Program-made: the position numbers and the translations under genes | In this document: positions 17,089 through 26,489 of the stretch, one piece after another | Layout of the letters: each line of letters starts with the position of its first letter | How positions within the stretch are numbered: position 1 is the stretch's first letter | Notes under the pieces: model-generated | What the model was told of the DNA's origin: nothing | Seen by the model: only the letters and a program-made list of their open reading frames with translations | Database searches by the model: none | Assembly: GCF_020736845.1 (NCBI RefSeq) | Contig: NZ_JAFFQR010000112.1 | Location: 755,526-798,900 of the forward strand | Reading direction: 5' to 3' | Length of the DNA stretch: 43,375 bases | From: Paenibacillus farraposensis | GTDB lineage: Bacteria > Bacillota > Bacilli > Paenibacillales > Paenibacillaceae

Positions 17089-17251
17089 ATGTATAAATAT
17101 TAAAAAAATATGGTTCTTTAGAACTATTTTAAAAAAAGACGTCTAAACCATCCAGCTATTCCTCGTTTTCCATAAATTACATCTATAAAGTCTACTGCCT
17201 TTTGTCGAATAAAACAATGTAGTAATCATCAGACACAGAGGAGTAACAACT

Positions 17252-19282
17252 ATGACTAAACCAAAACAAACAGTTCCGTGGTGGACCAGGTTTCTCAGAC
17301 AGTTTTATTTAATGAGAACAAGATTGATTGTAGCTTTTTTGGCTGTCTTATTGATTCCAAGCGCGCTTATTGGATACTTTTCTTATCAAAGTGCTACAAC
17401 GCAACTCAGTCAGCAAATGCGCGGTTCTGTGTACACGAATCTGTATCTGATTCGAAGCAATGTCAACCAATATGTATCACCTATTATGAATGACGTAAAC
17501 GTGCTAGCCTCTGAAATCAAATCCGATTCCATTGCTTCCAGCGAAGAGGCCCTTCAGAAAAAATTGGATGTCATCGTCAAAGCTCATCCCGAGCTTGATG
17601 CCGCGCTCATCGGCAACGCGAAAGGATACTACGTTCGTACGCCGAAAAAAAATGAGTCCGATTATGATCCCAGGGAGAGAAAATGGTACAAAAACGCGAT
17701 GCTGCAAAAGGGCAAAGTATTCGTCGGTGTTCCAGTTGTCAGCGTCACGACAGGGAATTTGGTAGTTAATTTATCGAAAACGCTGGAGGACGGTGAAGGA
17801 GCTGTTTCATTGGCTTTGAATCTGGACAAGCTGAGTCAAAACCTGAAGTCGGTCAAAATTGGCGAACGCGGGGGACTCTTCATTGTTGATTCTAATCGTA
17901 AAATTGTCTCTGGAGCTGGAACGGCCTTTAACAATACTGGCAAAAAGCCGGCAGACATCATTAAGGGACTTCCTGAAGTGACAACAAACGCTGAAAATGA
18001 TACTCCTTCCATAACACAGATTCAATTTATGAATAAAGACATGCTGGCCTTTACAATCAAGGACCCGCTGACCGGATGGACCATTACCGCACTGTCGGAT
18101 CTGGAGGATTACAGTGATGCAGCCCAACCGATCTTGAAGCAAAGCCTGATTGTGATTGGTATATCCATACTGGCCTCTGCCATTATCATCGTGCTCATGA
18201 TTCGCTCTTTCCTGATTCCGCTGCGCAAGCTGCAAGCAGGAACACGTATCGTCCGTGATGGAGATCTGACCGAACGTGTAAATCTGTCCAGTAAGGATGA
18301 GTTCGGCGAACTGGCACAGAATTTTGACCAGATGACACATGCCTTGCATACGATGGTCTCCGAGGTCAATCAAACGTCCTCCCGACTTGCTTCCTCTTCC
18401 CTGATGATCAAGGAAAGCACAGAGCAAACAACAGAATCGGTACAGCACGTAGCGGAAACTGTCATGAAATCCGCCGAGAATGCGGCTACCAGCGCCGAGG
18501 CATCCGAGCAAACGGCCAATGCTGTCGAAGAAATGGCAAAAGATGTAAGCGGTATTGCCGAGTCGGCCAGTTCTATCGTGGATTCCGCGGGACAAACTGA
18601 GCAAGATGTTGCTCAAGGCAGCAAAACGATCAACAATGTGCGGACCCAGATGGATCGCATTTTGGAAGCCGTAAGCCAAACGGCTAGCCTGATGGATGAG
18701 CTCTCACAGCTCTCCGATGATGCGAAGCAGATGAACAGTGCTATTGCTGCCATTTCCAAGCAAACGAACTTGTTGTCCCTGAATGCATCCATTGAGGCTT
18801 CCAGAGCAGGCGAAGCCGGACGAGGGTTTGCCGTGGTCGCCATAGAAGTACGCAAGTTGTCGGAGCAATCCAAAGCAAGCGCCGATTCTATCAGTCAAAT
18901 TATTACTCAGATGCTGGATTTAATTCAACGCTCCACCGCTACAATAAACGGCAATGTTCGTAACCAGGTGGGCGAAGGATTGCGCATTAGCCAAGATGCA
19001 GAAGGCGCTTTCGCAAATATTGAACGCTCCACATCCCATATCTTGGAGCAGATTCGAAGCGTGTCTGCTGCCGCTGAAGAAATCTCGGCCAGCACGGAAG
19101 AGGTTTCGGCTACCGTGACCCATCTGGCGAGCCTATCCCGCAGTTCAGCCGACAGCTCGCAGACAACCTCCGCCGCTGCTCAGGAGCAGATGGCAGCCAT
19201 GGAGGAGATCGCTTCTTCGTCCCAGGAGCTGTTCAGAATGGCACAGGACTTGCAGGAACTCGTTAAGCGGTTCAAGATTTAA
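17252..19282 (+). CDS. Methyl-accepting chemotaxis protein with dCache sensor
   Basis: A 676-residue chemoreceptor. Membrane helix 1 at about residues 24-45, extracellular double-Cache domain at 50-290, membrane helix 2 at about 295-317, HAMP at 318-370, and a long cytoplasmic coiled coil whose tip reads KQTNLLSLNASIEASRAGEAGRGFAVVA, the CheA/CheW-binding hairpin. In the Cache domain YDPRERKWYKNA resembles the R-x-x-W-Y motif of amino-acid-binding dCache sensors, so an amino acid ligand is plausible. The start follows GAGGAG. It stands alone with its own terminator. Confidence 0.94.
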   Translation: MTKPKQTVPWWTRFLRQFYLMRTRLIVAFLAVLLIPSALIGYFSYQSATTQLSQQMRGSVYTNLYLIRSNVNQYVSPIMNDVNVLASEIKSDSIASSEEALQKKLDVIVKAHPELDAALIGNAKGYYVRTPKKNESDYDPRERKWYKNAMLQKGKVFVGVPVVSVTTGNLVVNLSKTLEDGEGAVSLALNLDKLSQNLKSVKIGERGGLFIVDSNRKIVSGAGTAFNNTGKKPADIIKGLPEVTTNAENDTPSITQIQFMNKDMLAFTIKDPLTGWTITALSDLEDYSDAAQPILKQSLIVIGISILASAIIIVLMIRSFLIPLRKLQAGTRIVRDGDLTERVNLSSKDEFGELAQNFDQMTHALHTMVSEVNQTSSRLASSSLMIKESTEQTTESVQHVAETVMKSAENAATSAEASEQTANAVEEMAKDVSGIAESASSIVDSAGQTEQDVAQGSKTINNVRTQMDRILEAVSQTASLMDELSQLSDDAKQMNSAIAAISKQTNLLSLNASIEASRAGEAGRGFAVVAIEVRKLSEQSKASADSISQIITQMLDLIQRSTATINGNVRNQVGEGLRISQDAEGAFANIERSTSHILEQIRSVSAAAEEISASTEEVSATVTHLASLSRSSADSSQTTSAAAQEQMAAMEEIASSSQELFRMAQDLQELVKRFKI

Positions 19283-19284
19283 CT

Positions 19285-19361
19285 AAAAGCCTTCGTCCAA
19301 ATAAAGGGATTGACTCCTGTCACCAACGGGGTCAGTCTCTCATTACGGGCGAGGGCTTTTT
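19285..19361 (+). terminator. Rho-independent terminator after the chemoreceptor
   Basis: AAAAGCCTTCGTCC pairs with GGGCGAGGGCTTTT, enclosing a second GACTCC/GGGGTC hairpin. It ends in a T-run and may also serve the convergent esterase gene. Confidence 0.7.
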
Positions 19362-19389
19362 ATATGGGTTTGATGAAGTTGTTCCTTGC

Positions 19390-20871
19390 TTATATGCTCA
19401 TCTGTCCTGTCAACTTGCGGCGCTTGTCCCCCTCCGGGTCGTCCTTCACCATGATCTCCTCATGAAAAATGGTCGTAGCTCGTTTTTCCCTGTCATACGC
19501 TGGCCACTCCCTTTCAGAGAGTACAGGCTTTCCTGTACTCGCAAAAGCCGACCATGCCTGCTGCATATCATGAGCGAGCGCCCGCATCGACGGCTGAATA
19601 TCTAATCCGAGCTTGCGCAGCGGTTCCAGATTATCGAAAACAAACGCAATTTCTGCGCCATGAACCGCTTCTTTAAAAGTAGGATGCCCCGGCAGGGTCC
19701 AGTCAAAACGATACATCCATACCGGCGCATACTCCGACTGTGCAGCCGCAAGAGCCAAGGCAGAGCGCCAGAAGTACAGGTCGGTCATCATTTGCGCCTG
19801 CCCCTCAATCGTTACGGGAAAAGGCTCGATCAACTCGGCGAAATCTGACATGCCTGTCATCATTTCCAAGGCGAGGCAAGCGGTCTTTCTATTCATAAGA
19901 TGGGACTCTTTGCGGATGAAATAGGCCCCTTCATGCAAGTTGGTTCCTATCAGAACACGTACCTGCTTCGCTGATCCTCGTGCAATCGCAGTCAGAGGCA
20001 CATGAGGCAAAGTCACACCGTCTACCACGGGCTGATACAGCATCGCCATACCTGTTCCAATCGCTTCATGCGTCTTCGCCATCGCGAGCATCAAAGCTTC
20101 TGTCGGCAACGTGAACAACCGCTCAGGATGCCGAGCGTCCACTCCTAGCCGCTGCAGATACACAGCTGCTACTTGTTCGGCCTGCGGAGTCGGCAGCACC
20201 TGTGAAGCACCGCTCTGTAAGATCGCGCGCTGGAACAAGCCTTTAGCGGCCGGCATTGCCAACAAAGCGGCAATACTCATCGCGCCCGCCGATTCGCCAA
20301 ACACCGTGACCTCGTCCGGATTGCCGCCAAACGCGGCGATATGGTCCCTGACCCATTCCAGGGCAGCAATTTGATCCAGCAGCCCTGCATTGGAGGCCAA
20401 ACCGTCTCCCCGCGGAGTCAGATGCAAAAATCCCAACGGTCCCAGTCGATAATTGATCGTAACGACGACAACGTCACCCTTATTTGCCATTCGTGCCCCG
20501 TCATATAATGGAATGATGCCAGACCCGGTGACAAAGGCTCCACCGTGAATCCACACCATGACCGGCCGTCCCTCACCAGGAACTTCTGAAGCAGGTGTCC
20601 ACACGTTCAGGTACAAGCAATCCTCCGACTGCTTAGGCGGTTCTATCAGGTTCCCGGTCATGCTGTCTGCTGATGGCATCGGTTGCGGACAGATCGGGCC
20701 AAAGCTTGTCGCAGCCCGCACGCCTTCCCAAGGCTCCAACGGCCGTGGTGCGCGAAAACGTAGTTCTCCAACAGGAGGCTGCGCATACGGAATCCCTTTC
20801 CATACACAATATCCATCCCTCGCTTCCCCGCGCAACTGGCCCAGACGGGTATGTACTGTAATACTCTTCAT
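19390..20871 (-). CDS. pnbA: Type-B carboxylesterase (p-nitrobenzyl esterase family)
   Basis: A 493-residue alpha/beta-hydrolase, close to the 489 residues of B. subtilis PnbA. Landmarks: GIPYAQPPVGELRF, SEDCLYLNVWTP, oxyanion-hole WIHGGAF, nucleophile FGESAGA, and the catalytic His in AVHGAEIAFVFDN. It hydrolyses carboxylic esters; the physiological substrate is unknown. There is no signal peptide, so it acts in the cytoplasm. The start at 20871 follows AAGGGGGGG; an ATG 11 codons earlier has no site. It stands alone. Confidence 0.9.
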   Translation of the reverse strand: MKSITVHTRLGQLRGEARDGYCVWKGIPYAQPPVGELRFRAPRPLEPWEGVRAATSFGPICPQPMPSADSMTGNLIEPPKQSEDCLYLNVWTPASEVPGEGRPVMVWIHGGAFVTGSGIIPLYDGARMANKGDVVVVTINYRLGPLGFLHLTPRGDGLASNAGLLDQIAALEWVRDHIAAFGGNPDEVTVFGESAGAMSIAALLAMPAAKGLFQRAILQSGASQVLPTPQAEQVAAVYLQRLGVDARHPERLFTLPTEALMLAMAKTHEAIGTGMAMLYQPVVDGVTLPHVPLTAIARGSAKQVRVLIGTNLHEGAYFIRKESHLMNRKTACLALEMMTGMSDFAELIEPFPVTIEGQAQMMTDLYFWRSALALAAAQSEYAPVWMYRFDWTLPGHPTFKEAVHGAEIAFVFDNLEPLRKLGLDIQPSMRALAHDMQQAWSAFASTGKPVLSEREWPAYDREKRATTIFHEEIMVKDDPEGDKRRKLTGQMSI

Positions 20872-21005
20872 CACGACCCCCCCTTTATCTCGTATGTTCA
20901 ACACAGCGGTGTAATATCAATCCTTACATATTTCTATTATACCGTGTGCATAGGAGCAAACCAAAAATCAAGCAGAAGCACCCCAGCCTGTATGAGCTGA
21001 AACAC

Positions 21006-21039
21006 CAAAAATACCGGAGACGCTTTTTGGCGCTCCGGT
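21006..21039 (-). terminator. Rho-independent terminator after the GbsR-type gene
   Basis: On the minus strand ACCGGAGCGC pairs with GCGTCTCCGGT across a CAAAAA loop, followed by ATTTTTGG. Confidence 0.8.
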
Positions 21040-21069
21040 TATGTGCAGACAAGATCGGGATATCGACGA

Positions 21070-21633
21070 TTAATCCTGAATTTCTTCCTTCGGAATCAGC
21101 TTGTAGATTTCTTCACTCTCCATAGTGTCAATCAATCGGTCTAACCACTTGTAATAGGCTACAGCCTGCTTCATTTTCAGACGGTCTTGCTGAAGAACCG
21201 CCTTAAATTCATCATGTTCTCCATCCTGCTTCATCAACCTGTCCAGCTCGTCAATGGCTTTGCGCAGCACTAGCAAATTCGTTTCGACCGCTTTTCTCCA
21301 TTTAATAGCAAAGAAATCAGTGAACGTTTGATGCCAGTCATATTCGACTTCATACAAGTCCTTGCGCGAACCCTTGCTCCATACCTTGTTCACCATTTTC
21401 AGGTCCAATAGCGTCCGGACGCCCGTGCTCATGCTCGTTTTGCTCATTTCCATTTCACGGCCCATCTCGTCCAGCGTCATTGGTTTATCTGCAAAAAAAA
21501 GCAAACCGTACAAATGCCCCGCAGACAGAGTGATTCCGTACAAGTCCATATTTTTACCTATTGCTTCTATGACACGTTTGCGAATTTTTTGCAGCGAAGC
21601 CAGCTGCTCATCACCTAACTGGTACAAGCTCAT
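21070..21633 (-). CDS. GbsR/OpcR-family (MarR-like) regulator of betaine uptake
   Basis: A 187-residue protein: winged helix-turn-helix (ITLSAGHLYGLLFFADKP, LDEMGREMEMSKTSMSTGVRTL) followed by a helical C-terminal part, as in GbsR, which represses choline/betaine genes and is relieved by choline in B. subtilis. It is transcribed away from the opuA operon, the usual arrangement for this regulator. The start follows TTAGGAGGTTGCAAGC. Control of the divergent importer is inferred from position. Confidence 0.88.
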   Translation of the reverse strand: MSLYQLGDEQLASLQKIRKRVIEAIGKNMDLYGITLSAGHLYGLLFFADKPMTLDEMGREMEMSKTSMSTGVRTLLDLKMVNKVWSKGSRKDLYEVEYDWHQTFTDFFAIKWRKAVETNLLVLRKAIDELDRLMKQDGEHDEFKAVLQQDRLKMKQAVAYYKWLDRLIDTMESEEIYKLIPKEEIQD

Positions 21634-21639
21634 GCTTGC

Positions 21640-22004
21640 AACCTCCTAATTTTAGAGCATTTTGCACAACTAAGTATGAACGAATTCCCTGTTACGATCA
21701 GCTTTCACTCAATATATGAAAACTTCCATTAGAAATGAAATGTCTCAAATGCAAAGCTTTAAGTATATTTCAACAGCATGGTCGTTCAAAATCACAATTC
21801 GCAAAATTGCTAATGATAGTAAAATTTTAGAGTTTTGGATATACATAAATCTTTTACTCATGGTTATATTTCATTGTCTATTTTAAAAAAAGCCCTATCC
21901 ATTGTAAAGTTCCGAATGTTTGAGCATTCTAGAGCATAGGTGAGCATATCAAAGAAAATTCTGTACAGTTTTTTCTGTACGTACTTTACGAACAGTTTTT
22001 TTAT
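21640..22004. promoter_or_regulatory. Divergent control region between the GbsR-type gene and opuA
   Basis: An AT-rich gene-free stretch. Near the opuA promoter it holds the perfect palindrome CTGTACAG (21961-21968), a near copy CTGTACGTAC starting at 21975, and CGAACAG at about 21989. These CTGTnC-type words just upstream of the -35 box are candidates for the GbsR-type operator. No other structure stood out. Confidence 0.45.
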
Positions 22005-22034
22005 TTGAAAAGTAAACAGCACCTCTGTTACAAT
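22005..22034 (+). promoter_or_regulatory. Sigma-A promoter of the opuA operon
   Basis: TTGAAA (22005-22010), an 18-base spacer and TACAAT (22029-22034). The transcript would begin near 22041, leaving a leader of about 105 bases before the opuAA start codon. Confidence 0.65.
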
Positions 22035-22145
22035 TATTTTTGTCATTAACCGTTCAGGATGCTCAGCATTATGATTTTTTATACTCTATCCTTCATGCAA
22101 CATGGGGTTAATACCAAGCAAAGTATAGAAAGAAGGGGTGTATGT

Positions 22146-23369
22146 ATGACGATTTTGGAAGTCAAAAGTGTCAGCAAGCTCTTTGGTCCTCATGCCGAGC
22201 AAGGTGTTCCGCTCCTGGAGCAAGGCTGGGACAAAGAAAGGCTGGCCAAGGAAAAGCAAATTACAGTTGGTGTCAATAGAGCCAACATGCAAATTAAGCA
22301 AGGTGAAATTTTTGTGATCATGGGTCTATCAGGCAGTGGCAAGTCCACTTTGGTGCGAATGCTAAATCGCTTGATTGAGCCTACCTCTGGGGAAATACTT
22401 GTCCACGGCAAAGATCTCCGCAAGATGAACAAAGAACAGCTCCGCGAAGTTCGCCGTAAAACCATCAGCATGGTTTTTCAAAAATTCGCGCTGTTTCCAC
22501 ATCGGACCGTACTGGAAAATGTAGAATACGGTCTTGAAATTCAAAAGGTAGAAAAAGCACAGCGCCAGAAGAAGGCACAACAAGCACTGGAACTAGTTGG
22601 ACTGAAAAACTGGGGCGATAAAATGCCGGATGAGCTGAGCGGCGGTATGCAGCAGCGGGTCGGTCTGGCACGAGCGCTGGCTAACGATCCTGAAGTACTC
22701 CTGATGGATGAGGCGTTCAGCGCACTGGACCCCCTCATTCGCCGCGACATGCAAGATGAACTGCTGGAGCTTCAGGATAAAATGAAGAAAACGATTGTGT
22801 TTATCACCCATGATCTGGATGAAGCGCTGCGGATCGGCGACCGGATTGCATTGATGCGGGACGGGGCCGTTGTACAAATCGGCACACCTGAAGAAATTAT
22901 GATCCAACCGGCTAACTCCTATGTAGCACGTTTCGTCGAAGATGTGGATCTATCCAAGGTATTGACGGCTGCCCATGTCATGCTGCGACCGGAAACCATT
23001 ACACTCGATCGCGGTCCACGCGTTGCGCTGGAATTGATGCGGGAGCGCGGGATTTCCAATCTGTTTGTCATTGATCGTGGCAAAAAGCTGCTGGGGGTTA
23101 TTAGCGCCGAGGATGCCGTTCATGCACTCCGCAACAACTTGAAAATTGAAGATATATTGATTACTGACGGACCGCAGGTTGCTGCCGATACCGTCATTAA
23201 CGATTTGTTTGAAATTACAAGCTCGTCCAAGGTGCCGCTGGCTGTCGTCGATGACAAGCAGAAGCTGCTGGGAGTTATCGTTCGTGGAGCTTTGCTGGGT
23301 GCACTTGGTGGAGATGTAACTACTACGAAGGAGGTGAATGCCCATGATACCGAAGCTGCCAATCGCTGA
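22146..23369 (+). CDS. opuAA: Glycine betaine ABC transporter ATPase (OpuAA type)
   Basis: A 407-residue ATPase with Walker A GLSGSGKST (60-68), VFQKFALFPHRTV (Q loop), signature LSGGMQQRVGLARAL, Walker B VLLMDEAFSALDP and ITHDLDEAL. Residues about 285-395 form two CBS domains (RGISNLFVIDRGKKLLGVIS, SSKVPLAVVDDKQKLLGVI), which sense ionic strength in OpuA of Lactococcus and give osmotic gating. The start follows AGAAGGGGTG. Its end overlaps the next gene by 26 bases. Confidence 0.94.
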   Translation: MTILEVKSVSKLFGPHAEQGVPLLEQGWDKERLAKEKQITVGVNRANMQIKQGEIFVIMGLSGSGKSTLVRMLNRLIEPTSGEILVHGKDLRKMNKEQLREVRRKTISMVFQKFALFPHRTVLENVEYGLEIQKVEKAQRQKKAQQALELVGLKNWGDKMPDELSGGMQQRVGLARALANDPEVLLMDEAFSALDPLIRRDMQDELLELQDKMKKTIVFITHDLDEALRIGDRIALMRDGAVVQIGTPEEIMIQPANSYVARFVEDVDLSKVLTAAHVMLRPETITLDRGPRVALELMRERGISNLFVIDRGKKLLGVISAEDAVHALRNNLKIEDILITDGPQVAADTVINDLFEITSSSKVPLAVVDDKQKLLGVIVRGALLGALGGDVTTTKEVNAHDTEAANR

Positions 23370-25155
23370 GTGGATTCAATCCATTGTAGACTGGATGGGT
23401 ATTCATCTGGCAGGACTTTTTAATATTATTTCTTCCGTTATTGAAGCGGTCGTCGGCTTTTTCTCCGGTCTGTTCATGCTCCCGCACCCTCTGGTGTTCA
23501 TCGTGATCATCGGGATTATCGCCTTTATGATCGGCCGGATTCAGCTTACGCTGTTTACCGTTATCGGCTTTCTGCTGATCGACAACCTGGGCTACTGGAA
23601 CGAAACGATGAATACACTCGGGCTTGTTATTACATCTGCACTCATATCCATTATTATCGGGATTCCAATCGGAATCTGGTGCGCATACAGCAAATCGGCG
23701 TCACGCATAATTACGCCTTTGCTTGATTTTATGCAGACGATGCCTGCGTTCGTATACTTACTCCCTGCGGTTACCTTTTTCAGCCTGGGCGTTGTACCCG
23801 GAGTTATCGCATCGGTCATCTTTGCCATCCCACCGACTATTCGCATGACGAATCTGGGGATTATGCAGGTGTCGGGTGATCTGATTGAAGCCTCTGATGC
23901 ATTCGGTTCAACATCAGCGCAAAAGTTGTTCAAAGTACAGCTCCCGCTGGCATTGCCTACCCTAATGGCTGGTATTAACCAGACGATTATGCTGTCGCTG
24001 TCTATGGTTGTTATTGCTTCCATGATCGGTGCGGAAGGGATCGGTGCTGTTGTGTACCGTGCTGTGACACAGCTGCAAATCGGTAAAGGATTTGAAGCCG
24101 GCTTGGCTGTTGTCGTTCTGGCTATTGTGCTTGACCGTTTTACGCAAAATTTGATCAAACCAGCCAAAAGAAACAAAAGCCGTGTATCCGGCAAACCAAA
24201 AGTATGGATTGCCTCGGCAGCTACAGTCGTCATTCTAATCGCGGGCGCATCTCAATATTTTGTTGGAGCCGATCATTCCGCACCCGGCAAAGGTAACGGA
24301 GCTATCAATCCGGTTGGCGAAGAGGTCGATTACAAAATTATCGGCATTGATGCCGGAGCAGGGATTATGAAATCGACGGCCAAAGCGATAAATGACTACA
24401 ATTTGTCCGATTGGAAGCTGGTCGAGGGTTCCGGTGCTGCCATGACAGCAACGCTGAACAAAGCGATTAAAGCGAAAAAACCGATCATTGTTACAGGCTG
24501 GACTCCTCACTGGATGTTTAACAAATATGATCTCAAATATTTGGAAGACCCCAAAAAATCGTATGGCGAAGCCGAAGCCATTCATACGATTGCCCGTAAA
24601 GGGCTGCAAAAGGATGCTCCTGTCGCTTACGAATTCCTAAAACGGTTCAAATGGACTCCGGAAGAAATGGGCGAAATCATGATCGCCATTCAAGCCGGAA
24701 CCAGTCCTGAACAAGCCGCCAAGGATTGGGCAGAGAAGCATGCCGATAAGGTTCAGGAATGGACACAGGGACTGCAGCCTGTTCATGGAGACACCTTCAA
24801 GCTGAGTTATGTGGCTTGGGATTCGGAAATTGCTAGCACGAATTTGCTGAAATATATTTTGGAAAACAAGCTGGGCTACAAGGTAACCGCCCTGCAGGTT
24901 GAAGCGGGGCCGATGTGGACAGGTGTAGCCAGCGGTGATGTAGATGCCTCACCGGCTGCATGGCTGCCTTTGACCCATGCGGACTATTGGGAAAAATATA
25001 AAGATAAGCTCGACGATGTGGGTGCTAATATGACAGGTGTTAAAACAGGATTGGTCGTTCCGGCTTATATGAACATTAAATCAATTGCTGATTTGCAGGA
25101 TAAAGGAGCCGCTTCGGCTCCAGCTTCCGCAGCTGCCGGGGATTTCGGCAAGTAG
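23344..25155 (+). CDS. Fused permease and substrate-binding protein of the betaine importer (OpuABC)
   Basis: A 603-residue fusion. Residues about 1-285 are the permease, with about seven membrane helices and the EAA-like loop DLIEASDAFGSTSAQKLFKVQLPLALPTLMAGIN. After a short membrane-proximal stretch, residues about 325-590 are the OpuAC-type binding domain (IIGIDAGAGIMKST, VTGWTPHWMF, AYEFLKRFKWTPEEM, WDSEIASTN). The aromatic residues match binding of quaternary ammonium compounds such as glycine betaine. The second of two close ATG codons is chosen because GGAGGTGA stands nine bases before it. It forms the importer with OpuAA for osmoprotection. Confidence 0.93.
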   Translation: MIPKLPIAEWIQSIVDWMGIHLAGLFNIISSVIEAVVGFFSGLFMLPHPLVFIVIIGIIAFMIGRIQLTLFTVIGFLLIDNLGYWNETMNTLGLVITSALISIIIGIPIGIWCAYSKSASRIITPLLDFMQTMPAFVYLLPAVTFFSLGVVPGVIASVIFAIPPTIRMTNLGIMQVSGDLIEASDAFGSTSAQKLFKVQLPLALPTLMAGINQTIMLSLSMVVIASMIGAEGIGAVVYRAVTQLQIGKGFEAGLAVVVLAIVLDRFTQNLIKPAKRNKSRVSGKPKVWIASAATVVILIAGASQYFVGADHSAPGKGNGAINPVGEEVDYKIIGIDAGAGIMKSTAKAINDYNLSDWKLVEGSGAAMTATLNKAIKAKKPIIVTGWTPHWMFNKYDLKYLEDPKKSYGEAEAIHTIARKGLQKDAPVAYEFLKRFKWTPEEMGEIMIAIQAGTSPEQAAKDWAEKHADKVQEWTQGLQPVHGDTFKLSYVAWDSEIASTNLLKYILENKLGYKVTALQVEAGPMWTGVASGDVDASPAAWLPLTHADYWEKYKDKLDDVGANMTGVKTGLVVPAYMNIKSIADLQDKGAASAPASAAAGDFGK

Positions 25156-25205
25156 ACCGGTTACAGTTAAAAACACAAGAAACGCGTTTCAGGCACTTAT
25201 ATACT

Positions 25206-25242
25206 AAAAGGCAGATCAGGAGTAGCACCTGATCTGCCTTTT
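25206..25242 (+). terminator. Bidirectional rho-independent terminator
   Basis: AAAAGGCAGATCAGG pairs perfectly with CCTGATCTGCCTTTT around loop AGTAGCA. It separates the convergent opuABC and ABC-2 permease genes. Confidence 0.92.
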
Positions 25243-25260
25243 CTATATTTAGAGTTACTT

Positions 25261-26484
25261 TCAGCCCTTGAGCGTGACTTCTTTTTGAGACGGCAAATCA
25301 GCATGCTGGCCTGCCGTTGCCTGCTGTCTAAAGAATAGCGGATAAATAGCGAAAGACACCAGCAGGCTCACACAACCAATGACGCCCAGAGCAATCGTAT
25401 CTTTGAAAACAAATGTAATATCCAGTCCTTTTAGTGTAATATTGCGTACAGCATCGAGATAATACGTCAGCGGCAATATTTCGGCAATTCCTCGCAAAAA
25501 GCCTGGCATGGCTTCCAGCGGCCACGTATAGCCTGATAACATAAAGGAAGGAACCGCAATCAGCATCAGGGTTTGCGTGGCATCCACTCTTGACTTGGAA
25601 AAAAGACTGAATAGAAAACCTAAACCGCACAATGCAAAGTTAAAGGCCAGTGATACCAAAATCAGCGGAAGAATCTCCCCCCTGAATGGAATATCAAAGT
25701 ATAGCGCGCTGATACTGAATACAGTCAGCACATTGAAGGCTCCTGCCGCATAATACGGTGCCAGCTTGGCAATAGCCAGGCGCCACGGGGTGTTTTTCCA
25801 TGTACCAAATCTCCCCCACGTTCCTGTCTCCTTATCCCGTGTGCAGGATAAAGCAATACCGAGCAGCAAGCACTGCTGAAGAGCTGCCGAAATAACCCCT
25901 AACGGCATAAAAAGCTTATAATCATAGACCGGATTAAATAGCACTCTGGAGCGGAACGGAATGGTGCTCAAGGCCGAGGCGGCTTGATCCACGTTCATTC
26001 CCTTTTGCTTCATTGAATTGATAGATACCCCGGCGCTCACACTGCTGATGACCTGATTCGCAATCCGGCTGGCGCTATTGGAGTACATCATGTTGCTTCC
26101 ATCAATCAGGGTCAGCACTGGCGGGTTCTCCCCGTGCTTAAGCCGGGTGGTGAAATTATCGGGAATGACAATCCCGACCTTCGCTTCCCCCGTCTCCACC
26201 TGACGGACAACATCTTCCTGATTGGTTACTTGCCTGGTAACGGCAAAGGAGTCCGTCGCATCGAACGCCTGAATGATTTGGCGGCTGAGCTGCGAATTAT
26301 CTCCGTCATACACCGTGACAGGCATCTCGGTAATCCGCTGATGTGAATACAAGAAGCCGAACAGTATCGTATACATAATCGGCGTAATCAGCAGAATAGC
26401 CATAAAGCGGCGATCCCGGAAGATGCTCAGCCATTCCTCGCGAAATACATCGCGGATACGAAGTCTTTCCTGTAGATCCTGCAT
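25261..26484 (-). CDS. ABC-2-type permease (drug/exporter type)
   Basis: A 407-residue protein with one N-terminal membrane helix (FMAILLITPIMYTILFGFLY), a long outside domain, and five to six helices in the C-terminal half ending in the ABC-2 core (MLSGYTWPLEAMPGFLRGIAEILPLTYYLDAVR). This is the YhhJ/YbhR pattern of multidrug exporters. The start is five bases after the HlyD gene, with AAAGGGG upstream, so the operon is tetR-hlyD-permease. No ATPase gene is next to it, so the energising subunit must be encoded elsewhere or lost. Confidence 0.85.
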   Translation of the reverse strand: MQDLQERLRIRDVFREEWLSIFRDRRFMAILLITPIMYTILFGFLYSHQRITEMPVTVYDGDNSQLSRQIIQAFDATDSFAVTRQVTNQEDVVRQVETGEAKVGIVIPDNFTTRLKHGENPPVLTLIDGSNMMYSNSASRIANQVISSVSAGVSINSMKQKGMNVDQAASALSTIPFRSRVLFNPVYDYKLFMPLGVISAALQQCLLLGIALSCTRDKETGTWGRFGTWKNTPWRLAIAKLAPYYAAGAFNVLTVFSISALYFDIPFRGEILPLILVSLAFNFALCGLGFLFSLFSKSRVDATQTLMLIAVPSFMLSGYTWPLEAMPGFLRGIAEILPLTYYLDAVRNITLKGLDITFVFKDTIALGVIGCVSLLVSFAIYPLFFRQQATAGQHADLPSQKEVTLKG

Positions 26485-26489
26485 ATTAC

